A stretch of 64,000 nucleotides of DNA. It comes from Lysobacter capsici (lineage in GTDB: Bacteria > Pseudomonadota > Gammaproteobacteria > Xanthomonadales > Xanthomonadaceae). Positions 11,964-20,666 of the stretch are shown one piece after another. Every line of letters starts with the position of its first letter. The stretch's first letter is position 1. The notes beneath the pieces are model-generated. The model saw only the letters and a program-made list of their open reading frames with translations. It was not told the DNA's origin and did no database searches. The stretch is taken from contig NZ_CP094357.1 in the NCBI RefSeq assembly GCF_014779555.2, forward strand, positions 1 to 64,000. Direction: 5' to 3'. The translations under genes and the position numbers were made by a program.

Positions 11964-12713
11964 ATGCTGCAGCAAACCACCACCGCCGCCGCCGGAGGCT
12001 CTAACGCTGAAGCACTTCAGCAGATGAGCTTCTCGCATCTGTTGCAAAACTTCGACGCCGTTGGCTGGATCGTGTTCATCACGCTCACGCTGATGTCGGT
12101 GTTGTCGGTCTATTGGATCGTCATCAATTTCGTCAAGAACCTCCGCCTGCGCGGCAGTTCCGACCGCGTCGTCAGCACGTTCTGGGAAACCCCGAACGCG
12201 CAGGACGCCATCCGTTACATGGAAGAGCAGTCGCGCAGCGAGCCGTTCTCCAAGATCGCGCTCGATGCCGCTCAGGCCGCCGCGCACCACCAGCGTCACG
12301 AAGGCTCGCGCCTGGTCGAGTCGCTGAACCGTTCCGAGTTCGTCGACCGCGCCCTGCGTCAGGCCGTCACCCGTGAGAGCTCGCGTCTGGAAGCCGGTCT
12401 GACCGTGCTCGCCACCGTCGGCTCGACCGCTCCGTTCGTCGGTCTGCTCGGCACCGTGTGGGGTATCTACCACGCCCTGCTGCGCCTGGGCGCCAGCGGC
12501 GAGTCCTCGATTCAGGCCGTGGCCGGCCCGGTCGGCGAGGCGCTGATTATGACCGCGATCGGTCTGTTCGTCGCGATCCCGGCGGTGTTGGCGTACAACT
12601 TCTTCGTCCGCCTGAACCGCGTCACGAACAACAAGTTCGACACCTTCGCGCACGACCTGCACGACTTCTTCGCCACCGGTTCGCGCGTCGGCGAAGTGGC
12701 GAGCAAGCGCTAA
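11964..12713 (+). CDS. exbB: TonB-system proton channel subunit ExbB
   Basis: ExbB is a MotA/TolQ/ExbB-family pentameric inner-membrane channel that couples proton flow to TonB motion. The 249-aa product has the three-segment topology: the first helix near 34-56, and two closely spaced helices in the conserved block GLTVLATVGSTAPFVGLLGT (about 149-168) and PVGEALIMTAIGLFVAIPAV. AAAGGTAAG lies before the ATG. It is the only ExbB in the window but is followed by three ExbD genes, the first after 41 bp. Confidence 0.96.
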   Translation: MLQQTTTAAAGGSNAEALQQMSFSHLLQNFDAVGWIVFITLTLMSVLSVYWIVINFVKNLRLRGSSDRVVSTFWETPNAQDAIRYMEEQSRSEPFSKIALDAAQAAAHHQRHEGSRLVESLNRSEFVDRALRQAVTRESSRLEAGLTVLATVGSTAPFVGLLGTVWGIYHALLRLGASGESSIQAVAGPVGEALIMTAIGLFVAIPAVLAYNFFVRLNRVTNNKFDTFAHDLHDFFATGSRVGEVASKR

Positions 12714-12754
12714 GCAACACACGCCTTCACTTTTAGCGTAGTTGGAGTTCGGAC

Positions 12755-13168
12755 ATGGCCTTCAGTACAGGCAACGACAACGGCCCGATGGCTACCATCA
12801 ACGTCACGCCCCTCGTGGACGTGATGCTGGTGCTGTTGATCATCTTCATGATCACCGCACCGCTGATGACCCATAAGGTCGAGATCAAACTGCCCGAAGC
12901 CACCCTCGCCAAGCCCGAGGAGCCGTCCAAGGTCACGCCGATCACCGTGGCCATCCAGGACAGCGGCGCGATCTACTGGAACGATGAGCCGGTCACCATG
13001 GATCAGCTCGAAAGCCGTTTGTCGGTTGAGGCGCAGAAAACGCCGCAACCGCCGATCAACGTCCGCGGCGACCGCACCACGAAGTACAAGGTCGTCAATT
13101 CGGTGGTGACGGTTGCGCAGCGGCAAGGCATGCGCAAAGTCGGCTTCGTCGCGATCAAAGAACGTTAA
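12755..13168 (+). CDS. exbD1: Biopolymer transport protein ExbD (first copy)
   Basis: ExbD is a single-span inner-membrane protein whose membrane Asp takes part in proton transfer within the ExbB ring. The 137-aa product has the signature [20 protein letters not shown] with the conserved Asp and a normal periplasmic domain. It is spaced 41 bp from exbB and 15 bp from the second exbD, so the three are one transcript. In Xanthomonas campestris the corresponding exbD1 is required for iron uptake. Confidence 0.96.
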   Translation: MAFSTGNDNGPMATINVTPLVDVMLVLLIIFMITAPLMTHKVEIKLPEATLAKPEEPSKVTPITVAIQDSGAIYWNDEPVTMDQLESRLSVEAQKTPQPPINVRGDRTTKYKVVNSVVTVAQRQGMRKVGFVAIKER

Positions 13169-13183
13169 TCGGAGAACAGTCCC

Positions 13184-13597
<414 letters not shown>

Positions 13598-13629
13598 TTC
13601 CGTCCGGAACCGACGCTTACCGTCGTGAG

Positions 13630-13657
13630 AACGCCGCCCATTGGGCGGCGTTTTTTT
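13630..13657 (+). terminator. Terminator of the tonB-exbB-exbD1-exbD2 operon
   Basis: A perfect 10-bp stem AACGCCGCCC/GGGCGGCGTT with a 3-base loop is followed by TTTTT. It separates the third exbD from the operon. Confidence 0.95.
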
Positions 13658-13775
13658 ATGCGTGCCGGCTTCGTGCCCGTGGAGCGGATCGCCGACGTGC
13701 GGGTTACGTCTTGCGCGGATAACTGTGACGGGATTAACGTAAAGCCGGGCACCCCGCCCATGGAGGGAGATGCAT

Positions 13776-14180
13776 ATGGCCGGCTCCACCTACTCCGCTT
13801 CCGCCTATTCCGGCGACGCGCCTGTCGCCGAGATCAACGTCACCCCGCTGGTCGATGTGCTGCTGGTGTTGCTGGTGATCTTCATGGTCACCGCGCCCGT
13901 GCTGACCGGCAATTTGAACCTCGGCTTGCCCGTTCCCGGGCCGCAACGCGACACGCCGCCGCCTCGGGCCGAATTGATGGTGCAGGCCAGTGGCGCTTTT
14001 ACCCTCGATGGCCAGACCCTGACCCGCGCGGAGTTGCCGGTGGCGCTGAAGGCCTTGGTGCAGGCGGCGCCGAACACGGTGGTCGAGGTCGGTGCGAATG
14101 CCGATGCCGACTATCAGGCGTTCGCGCACGCGCTGTCGGCGGCGCGCGAGAGCGGGGTGCAGAATATTTCCACTCGCTGA
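13776..14180 (+). CDS. Biopolymer transport protein ExbD/TolR family (third copy)
   Basis: A 134-aa third ExbD-type protein with the same membrane motif ([20 protein letters not shown]) and Asp, followed by a periplasmic domain diverged from both neighbours. GGAGG at 13762-13766 fits the ATG at 13776 (9-bp gap) better than the ATG at 13770 (3-bp gap, adds M-H). It stands alone: a strong terminator precedes it and a hairpin follows it, so it needs its own promoter in the ~120-bp gap. It must use an ExbB made elsewhere, most simply the one upstream. Role unknown. Confidence 0.92.
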   Translation: MAGSTYSASAYSGDAPVAEINVTPLVDVLLVLLVIFMVTAPVLTGNLNLGLPVPGPQRDTPPPRAELMVQASGAFTLDGQTLTRAELPVALKALVQAAPNTVVEVGANADADYQAFAHALSAARESGVQNISTR

Positions 14181-14202
14181 TTGATCGCGGTTTGCGAGGC
14201 AG

Positions 14203-14232
14203 CGGCCGTCCCGGTGGGGCGGCCGTTGTCGT
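14203..14232 (+). terminator. Probable terminator of the third exbD
   Basis: A 10-bp stem CGGCCGTCCC/GGGGCGGCCG (one G-T pair) with a 3-base loop is followed by TTGTCGT, 22 bp after the stop. The T-run is weak. Confidence 0.55.
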
Positions 14233-14667
14233 CTGAGGCGACGCGATGGAGTGGGGTCGAGGGTTGCGCGGCGTTGAAGGCAAACCCCTGCCCGCTTTTC
14301 AATGCAGCAAGCTTCGGTTCGGGGTGGCTCGCGAAGGATTGCGCTCGGTTGTAGTCGAAGGCAGGGGCCACGACTTCGTCGCTTGCGTCGTGGTTGTGGT
14401 GGCGCGGTCGCGGCTTGCGCCGCTCCTACAGGGAGGCCATGGGGCTCTCACACGAGCTTGGATTTCTGCGCGGTGGTGTTTCGCGGTGTAGTCGGCTTAA
14501 GCGCGGGAGCTGCCGGGATGATGGATGGCATGAATGCCGCGATCGTCGAAGTTCGGCGTGGAACATGCGCTCGACGTCGACGACGAAAAACCCTGGAAAT
14601 CCAGGCATTTCAGCGATAGCGCCGCGAGTGCGGCGAGCCGATCAGCGCCGCGGCAAGAGCTCGACGT
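14233..14667. other. Non-coding gap before pdxJ with a repeat arm
   Basis: About 430 bp with no supportable gene. One ~30-bp arm of the CTGTAGGAGCGGCG family lies at 14402-14431 in reverse orientation, as in the recF-gyrB gap. Nothing else recognisable. Confidence 0.5.
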
Positions 14668-15423
14668 TCAACCCGCTTTCGCGATCACGTCCAGATACGC
14701 GCGCACCGTCGCGTCGAGGCCGGCGTACAGGGCTTCGCCGATGAGCGCGTGACCGATCGATACTTCGAGCACGTTCGGAACGCCATGCAGGAAGGCGCCG
14801 AGGTTGGCCTGACTCAGGTCGTGACCGGCGTTGACGCCGAGGCCGACGGCCTGGGCGCGGCGCGCGGCGGTCGCGAAGGCTTGCAATGCTGCGTCGATAT
14901 CGCCGTGAGCGAAGGCGTCGGCGTAGGGACCGGTGTACAGCTCGACCCGGTCGGCGCCGAGTTCGGCCGCGCGCTCGATGCCTTCGCGGTCGGCGTCGGC
15001 GAACACGCTGACCCGGCAGTCCAGTTCGTGCAGTTGCGCGATCAAGGGACGCAGCGCGTCGGCATCGCGTTCGAAATCGAAGCCGTGGTCGGAGGTGAGT
15101 TGATCGTCGCCGTCGGGGACCAAGGTGACCTGCGCGGGCCGGGTGCGCCGGCACAGTTCGATCAGGCCCGGATAGCCGGCGCGCGGCGGCGCGAACGGAT
15201 TGCCTTCGATGTTGAACTCGACCGCGCGCGCCTGGGTGAGTTCGGCCAGCGCGTACACGTCGTAGTCGCGGATGTGCCGCGCGTCGGGCCGCGGATGCAC
15301 GGTGATGCCGTGCGCGCCGGCGTCCAGGCAGGCCTGCGCGGCGCGCGATACATCGGGTTCGCCGCCGCCGCGCGAATTGCGCAGCACGGCGATCTTGTTG
15401 ACGTTGACGCTCAGGACGGTCAT
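14668..15423 (-). CDS. pdxJ: Pyridoxine 5'-phosphate synthase PdxJ
   Basis: PdxJ condenses 1-deoxyxylulose 5-phosphate with 3-amino-2-oxopropyl phosphate in the last ring-closing step of de novo vitamin B6 synthesis. The 251-aa product has the normal TIM-barrel length and the family blocks: [15 protein letters not shown] at the start, [19 protein letters not shown] (phosphate and substrate contacts), [23 protein letters not shown] and [11 protein letters not shown] near the C-terminus. It is transcribed against the tonB cluster. The small membrane-protein gene upstream (131 bp away) reads in the same direction. Confidence 0.97.
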   Translation of the reverse strand: MTVLSVNVNKIAVLRNSRGGGEPDVSRAAQACLDAGAHGITVHPRPDARHIRDYDVYALAELTQARAVEFNIEGNPFAPPRAGYPGLIELCRRTRPAQVTLVPDGDDQLTSDHGFDFERDADALRPLIAQLHELDCRVSVFADADREGIERAAELGADRVELYTGPYADAFAHGDIDAALQAFATAARRAQAVGLGVNAGHDLSQANLGAFLHGVPNVLEVSIGHALIGEALYAGLDATVRAYLDVIAKAG

Positions 15424-15553
15424 GGCTTCAGCCTAACCCGCCGGCTTGAATGCGGCGAGTGCGCAGTTTGGCCGCGCGCGAGGGCACGACCGACGAGTGA
15501 TAGCGACGGGAAAAAGCAGGCGGATCGATCGCGGCCGGAGCGCGGCCGTGCGC

Positions 15554-15817
15554 TCAGCGCTGGGTCGGTTCGGACTGCGACGAGGCGGCGAGCTTGCGCG
15601 CCTCGGCCTGCTCGCGCAGACGGCGCAGTTCGACCGGATCGATGATCACCGAGACATCGCGGCTGGTGTTGTCGAGGCGACGCGCCAGCAGGCTCATGAC
15701 GCCGGCGATCATCAGGCCGAGCGCCGCCAGCAGGCCGACGGCCATCAGTCCCGGCGAGGTGGTCTTCAGCGCCAGGCCGAAGGCGGCGATGGCCAGCAAC
15801 AGGTAAACCCAAGGCAT
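15554..15817 (-). CDS. Small two-helix membrane protein of unknown function
   Basis: From the ATG at 15817 (GGGAGCACG upstream) the product is 87 aa: two hydrophobic helices (about 3-18 and 21-43) in MPWVYLLLAIAAFGLALKTT and GLMAVGLLAALGLMIAGVMS, then a charged cytoplasmic tail with VSVIIDPVELRRLREQAEAR. Codon use has the high G/C third position of real genes here. The open frame runs upstream, but those residues are atypical. It lies between pdxJ and a cardiolipin-synthase-like gene on the same strand. Function not recognised. Confidence 0.75.
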   Translation of the reverse strand: MPWVYLLLAIAAFGLALKTTSPGLMAVGLLAALGLMIAGVMSLLARRLDNTSRDVSVIIDPVELRRLREQAEARKLAASSQSEPTQR

Positions 15818-16303
15818 TGCGGCGTGCTCCCTGACGAATTCGATGACCGCTCTGCGCGCCCGCCCGCTTCGCTGCGAGCCCGGCGCGTGGACCTCGGCGG
15901 GCCCGGTTCGAGTGTAGCGCGGCGCGGTGGCGGCGGCAGCTGGGGCGATCCCCGGCTGCGACGGTCGGCACAACGGCGGGTAAGAGCGGTTTGCCTGAAC
16001 GGCCCGGACCGGGACCGGCGGGCGCGAAACCGGTTCGCGGGTACCGCGTCGCCGGGGCTGTCTCGCCCGCGGTCCGCCTTATCCGAACCGTGTTGGCGGG
16101 ACGCGGCGCATCCCTGTGTAGATATCCACAAAGGCGTCTATCGGTTCGACCTACGGATCCACACCGGGAAATTGCCGGCCGAATAATCCACAGCCCCGGC
16201 TTGCGACGAAGGTCAGACCGCCGGATGCTTTTCCCGAATCCCGAATCCCGAATCCCGAATCCCGAATCCCGAATCCCGAATCCCGAATCCCGAATCCCGA
16301 ATA
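15818..16303. other. Gap with a 7-bp tandem repeat
   Basis: Non-coding. From 16233 to about 16302 it holds ten exact copies of CCCGAAT, running right up to the stop codon of the minus-strand cardiolipin-synthase gene. Before that there are two short A/T-richer spots (near 16115 and 16185) with ATCCACA words. Open frames on the plus strand are antisense shadows. Confidence 0.7.
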
Positions 16304-17740
16304 TCAAAGCAACGGCGACACCAACCGGGCCAACGCCTCGGGCAAGCGCGTACGCCACAGCGAGCGCTCGCGATCGCTGCGCGCCCGCGGCGCGCGCGAG
16401 CATTCCTGCTCGATCAGCGCGGCCAGTTCGCCGGCCAGGGTCGCGTTGTAGAACATCACCGAGATCTCGAAGTTCAGGCGGAAGCTGCGGTGATCGAAAT
16501 TGGCGCTGCCGATGATCGCCATCTCGTCGTCGCACAGCAGCGCCTTGGTGTGCAGCATGCGCGGGCCGTACTCGTGGATCTTGACCCCGGCCTCGAGCAA
16601 TTCGTCGAAGTACGAACGCGCCGCGTAGGTCACCAGCCGGCTGTCGCTGAGCTTGGGCACCAGCAGGCGCACGTCCAGGCCGCCGAGCGCGGCCGAGGTC
16701 AGCGCCATGCGCGCGGCTTCGCCGGGCACGAAGTACGGTGTGACCAGCCAGACCCGCTTGCGCGCGGCGTGGATCGCGCCGACGTGGACGCGATGGATCG
16801 CTTCCCAGCTCGAATCCGGCCCGGAACTGACCACCTGCGCGGCGATCGTGCCCTGCACCGGCGCGGCGTTGACGTGGCGGATCGGCGGCTCGCCGGTGGC
16901 GTAGCACCAGTCCTCGGTGAACACCAGTTCGAGCTCGCGCACCACATCGCCCTCCAGGCGCAGATGCAGGTCGCGGTAAGCGTCCTCGCGCAGGCGTTCG
17001 TCTTCCTCGTCGGTGATGTTGATGCCGCCGGTGTAGCCGACCCGGCCGTCGATCACCACGATCTTGCGATGCGTGCGCAGGTTCAGCCACGGCCGCCGCC
17101 ACAGCCAGCGCAGCTTCATCGGGTGGAACCAGGCGACCTGCGCGCCGGCATCGATCAGCGGCTGGATGAAGCGCTGCTTGGTCGCGCCCGAGCCGACCGC
17201 GTCGAGCAGCAGCCGCACCGTGACCCCGGCGCGCGCGCGTTCGATCAGCGCATCGCGCAGCGCGGTGCCGGTGCGGTCGGGTTGATAGATGTAGTACTCC
17301 AGATGGATGCGCTCGCGCGCCTGGGCGATGTCGGCCAGCAGCGCGGCGTACTTGGCGCCGCCGTCGATCAGCAGACGCGCCTGGGTCGCGGTGGTCGGCG
17401 GCAGCCCGGTGGTGGCCTGGCCGAGCCGGGCCAGTTCGATCGCCTCCGGCGACGGGGTCAGCCCCGGCGGCGGCGCCGGCAGCGCCGCGCGCGCGCGCAC
17501 CCGGCGCATGCGCTGGCGATGGATGCGTTGCGGGCCGAAGAAGTAATAGATCAAAAAGCCCAGGTACGGCAGCGCGGCCAGACTGATCAGCCAGCTGATG
17601 GTCGCGACCGGCTCGCGCTTTTGCAGCACGATCCACAGCCCCAGCCAGACCAGATAGAGCGCCCAGCCGGCGGTGAGGTACACGCCCAGGTAGGGAATGC
17701 TGACCAGGGTTTGCCACAGCTCGGACACGTCGGGCTCCAT
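16304..17740 (-). CDS. Cardiolipin synthase-type phospholipase D protein
   Basis: Cardiolipin synthases of this family join two phosphatidylglycerols (or related donors) at the inner membrane. The 478-aa product has two N-terminal membrane helices (about 15-38 and 48-68; LGVYLTAGWALYLVWLGLWI and SWLISLAALPYLGFLIYYFF) and two HKD catalytic motifs: HRKIVVID followed by GRVGYTGGINI, and HTKALLCD followed by DEMAIIGSANFDHRS. Length and layout match bacterial ClsA. An exact 7-bp tandem tract abuts its 3' end. No strong ribosome site is visible. Confidence 0.93.
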   Translation of the reverse strand: MEPDVSELWQTLVSIPYLGVYLTAGWALYLVWLGLWIVLQKREPVATISWLISLAALPYLGFLIYYFFGPQRIHRQRMRRVRARAALPAPPPGLTPSPEAIELARLGQATTGLPPTTATQARLLIDGGAKYAALLADIAQARERIHLEYYIYQPDRTGTALRDALIERARAGVTVRLLLDAVGSGATKQRFIQPLIDAGAQVAWFHPMKLRWLWRRPWLNLRTHRKIVVIDGRVGYTGGINITDEEDERLREDAYRDLHLRLEGDVVRELELVFTEDWCYATGEPPIRHVNAAPVQGTIAAQVVSSGPDSSWEAIHRVHVGAIHAARKRVWLVTPYFVPGEAARMALTSAALGGLDVRLLVPKLSDSRLVTYAARSYFDELLEAGVKIHEYGPRMLHTKALLCDDEMAIIGSANFDHRSFRLNFEISVMFYNATLAGELAALIEQECSRAPRARSDRERSLWRTRLPEALARLVSPLL

Positions 17741-18091
17741 CGGGGCGATCGCTGCGGCGGTCGCCGGCGTGGGCTAAGGCTAGCCCGCCGGGGCATGAGC
17801 GCAAAGTGTGCAATCGGGCCGTGCAACTCCGGGCGCGCGTGGCCGCTCGGGATGAGCGCCGCGAACGATCGCAATGGCGACGGCGCGGGGCCGGTCTCGC
17901 GGGCGATCCAGGCGCGGCATGCCGGGATCGCAACTGCCTCCGCGCCGGTGCGGACCGACGATCGCCCGCGTCGCCACGCCACGGTTCGATCGCGTTCGTC
18001 GGCCGGGCTCGCGTCCACGCGTCGCTGCGACTACTGTTGCGTCCATCCCGTCCGCGCCGCTTGCCGGCGCACCCACCCATGGAAGGCCGTC
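17741..18091. other. Divergent promoter gap
   Basis: 350 bp between the minus-strand cls-like gene and the plus-strand SIMPL gene. It must carry both promoters, but no clear -35/-10 pair or operator is visible in the GC-rich sequence. Confidence 0.4.
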
Positions 18092-18847
18092 ATGAAATAC
18101 CGTCTGCTGTTCGTGCTCGCCCTGGCCGCGTTGCCCGCCCTGCCCGCCTTCGCGCAGAAACCCAATCGCAGCATCAGCGTATCGGGCGCGGCCGAAATCA
18201 AGGTCGCGCCGGACGAAGTCCTGCTCAATGTCGGGGTCGAATCGCGGCACCCGCGGCTCGAGGAGGCCAAGCGCCAGAACGACGAAAGCATCGCCAGCGC
18301 GCTGGCCTTCCTCAAGCGCAACGGCGTGCCCGACAAGGACGTGCAGACCGACTTCATCACCATCGAGCCCGAGTACGAACGCGACGATTCCAGCCGCTCG
18401 GCGCTGGAGCGATCGCGGGTGGTGCCGCTGCTGTACACCGTGCGCAAGAGCATCGGCATCCGCCTGACCCGGGTCGGCGATTTCGACACCTTGCTGTCGG
18501 GCCTGCTCGGCAACGGCGTGCAGTACATCCACGGCATCGAATTCCGCACCTCGCAGCTGCGCAAGCACCGCGACGCCGCGCGCGCGCTGGCGATCCGCGC
18601 GGCCAAGGAAAAAGCCGATGCGCTGACCTCCGAACTCGGCGTCCGCCGCGGCGAGGCGCAGACGATTTCGGAATCGTATTCGGGCGGTTGGTGGCGCAGC
18701 GGCGCCGGCTGGGGCGGCGGCGGCGGGCAATTGATGCAGAACGTGGTCCAGAACGCCGGCGGCACCAGCGGCGACGACGGCGCGACCTTGGCGGTCGGGC
18801 AGATCAGCGTGAATGCGTCGGTGGATGTGACGTTTGCTATCGAGTGA
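18092..18847 (+). CDS. SIMPL domain-containing periplasmic protein
   Basis: A 251-aa secreted protein: signal peptide (MKYRLLFVLALAALPALPAF, cut near AFAQ) and a SIMPL (DUF541) domain beginning SISVSGAAEIKVAPDEVLLN and ending GQISVNASVDVTFAIE. Such proteins are periplasmic or outer-membrane associated and include stress-related BP26/YggE homologues; the biochemical role is not established. A Gly-rich insert (WWRSGAGWGGGGGQ) precedes the last strands. The gene stands alone and is followed by a repeat-rich gap. Confidence 0.9.
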   Translation: MKYRLLFVLALAALPALPAFAQKPNRSISVSGAAEIKVAPDEVLLNVGVESRHPRLEEAKRQNDESIASALAFLKRNGVPDKDVQTDFITIEPEYERDDSSRSALERSRVVPLLYTVRKSIGIRLTRVGDFDTLLSGLLGNGVQYIHGIEFRTSQLRKHRDAARALAIRAAKEKADALTSELGVRRGEAQTISESYSGGWWRSGAGWGGGGGQLMQNVVQNAGGTSGDDGATLAVGQISVNASVDVTFAIE

Positions 18848-19487
18848 TTGCGGTCGCTCGCCATCGCCTTCGCCGCATCGATTCATCGTCGCGACTTCGT
18901 TCAAATGCGACACGTCGTCATTCCCGCGACGGCGGAATCCACGAGTCTCGTCGATAGCTTCAAGTCGTCATTCCCGCGAATGCGGGAATCTACGAGTTTC
19001 GTCGACAGTTTCAATTCGTCATTCCCGCGAACGCGGGAATCCAGGGGCTTTCGGGCGAAAGGGTCTGGTATTTCGACAGTCGCGATGATCGCGATGTCGC
19101 ATGCATATCGTGCGGTCTGGCGCCATGCATGCGTCCGAGACTTCACGGGTTTTCGCTCGAAAAGCCCTGGATTCCCGCCTTCGCGGGAGACGGTCATGGG
19201 GACGCTCGGCATTCAAGGCGCCGTAGCGCTGATCTACGCTTTTGCGCGCGCGGGCGACAGCGTCGGCATCGATTTCGGGACCGACCGTTCAATGCAGAGA
19301 GCTGAAACGATCCGGCCGCCTCGCTACTGTGTACGGGCGGTCAGCCGAGCAGGCCGCAATCGATCCACCCGGTCATACTTATCCACATCCACGCATCTAC
19401 CATTCACCCATCCCCCGCTCGTTCGCCCCGCATCGCCTCGCACCCCACGTCGCACCCGCTGAGACACCCCCGCCCTACCCTGCGCTC
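18848..19487. repeat. Repeat-rich gap with GTCATTCCCGCG palindromes
   Basis: Non-coding. Three imperfect copies of a ~52-bp unit built on CGTCATTCCCGCGAATGCGG start near 18916, 18966 and 19018. An inverted copy lies at about 19150-19192 (CCCTGGATTCCCGCCTTCGC), so the last copy and this one form a BIME-like pair around ~100 bp. The same family occurs as an inverted pair at 25846-26002. The remainder (19193-19487) shows no gene. Confidence 0.8.
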
Positions 19488-20591
19488 ATGGATTCGGCTC
19501 GCAAAACCCAGGTCTCGCTCCAACCCACCGCGTTCAAGGGCCGCGGCTCGGCGTCCTACGTGCCGGGGCGGTATGCCGTCACCACCGCGCACGGCGAGGA
19601 CGACGGCTGGGGTTCGGTGTACGTCGACGACGGCACCAGCGCCCGCCCGGAAACCCAGGTCACCGAAGAAACCGCGCGCAGCATCATCAGCCGCAACGAT
19701 TCGCCCGATATCGCCTTCGGCCAGTCGATCAATCCCTACCGCGGCTGCGAGCACGGCTGCGTCTACTGCTTCGCCCGGCCCTCGCACGCCTATCTGGAAC
19801 TGTCGCCCGGGCTGGACTTCGAAACCCGTTTGTTCGCCAAGGTCAACGCCGCGGAGCGATTGCAGAACGAACTCGCGCGCCCGGGCTATCGCTGCGCGCC
19901 GATCGCGCTGGGCATCAACACCGATTCGTATCAGCCGATCGAGCGCCGCTTCCGCATCACCCGCGGGGTGATGGAAGTGCTCGACGCCTGCTCGCATCCC
20001 TTCAGCCTGATCACCAAGAACGCATCGATCGTGCGCGACGTCGAACTGCTCGCGTCGATGGCGAAGCGCGGCCTGGTGTCGGTGTATTTCTCGGTCACCA
20101 CGCTCGACAACCAGCTGTCGGCGAAGATGGAGCCGCGCGCGTCGGCGCCGCACTCGCGGCTCAAGGCGATGCGCACCCTGGCCGAGGCCGGCGTGCCGGT
20201 CGGGGTGATGGTCGCGCCGACGATTCCGATGATCAACGACGGCGAACTCGAACACATCCTCGCCGCGGCGCATGAGGCCGGCGCGCGCGCCGCGGGCTAC
20301 GTGGTGCTGCGCCTGCCGCACGAACTCAAGCAGGTCTGGCGCGAGTGGCTGCAACTGCACTACCCCGATCGCGCCGCGCACGTGATGAGCCTGATCCAGC
20401 AGATGAGCGGCGGCAAGGACTACGACAGCCGTTTCGGCCAGCGCATGCGCGGCGAAGGGCCGTTCGCGCAACTGATCGCGCAGCGTTTCCAGAAAGCCTG
20501 GCGCCGGCACGGATTCGGCCGTCTGCCGGCGCTGGACACCAGCCGGTTCGTCGCGCCGCGCAAGCCGACGCCGCAGCTGGAGCTGTTCTGA
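19488..20591 (+). CDS. PA0069-family radical SAM protein
   Basis: A radical S-adenosylmethionine enzyme of unknown substrate. From ATG 19488 the product is 367 aa with the iron-sulfur motif CxxxCxxC (C87, C91, C94 in YRGCEHGCVYCFARP) inside a core that reads like the PA0069 family: SYVPGRYAVTTAHGEDDGW, VTEETARSIISRNDSPDIAF, then an elp3-type barrel. The open frame extends upstream to 19242 through repeat-like sequence and is not used. No partner gene lies next to it; the next gene is convergent. Confidence 0.92.
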   Translation: MDSARKTQVSLQPTAFKGRGSASYVPGRYAVTTAHGEDDGWGSVYVDDGTSARPETQVTEETARSIISRNDSPDIAFGQSINPYRGCEHGCVYCFARPSHAYLELSPGLDFETRLFAKVNAAERLQNELARPGYRCAPIALGINTDSYQPIERRFRITRGVMEVLDACSHPFSLITKNASIVRDVELLASMAKRGLVSVYFSVTTLDNQLSAKMEPRASAPHSRLKAMRTLAEAGVPVGVMVAPTIPMINDGELEHILAAAHEAGARAAGYVVLRLPHELKQVWREWLQLHYPDRAAHVMSLIQQMSGGKDYDSRFGQRMRGEGPFAQLIAQRFQKAWRRHGFGRLPALDTSRFVAPRKPTPQLELF

Positions 20592-20666
20592 CGATTCAAC
20601 CTGTTGCCGCGCGCCGTCGTTGCGCGCGCGCGGCGGCGACCGCGGCATCGCCACGGCAAGCGCGAT

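Noticed and set aside
15420-18080. 886-aa minus-strand frame across the cls region
   Set aside because: Arg/Pro-rich alternative frame of the cls-like gene, the small membrane gene and the gaps; no domain.
18916-19042. CRISPR-like regular repeats
   Set aside because: Spacers are themselves nearly identical between units and the repeats are palindromic; this is a 52-bp tandem, and no cas gene is near.
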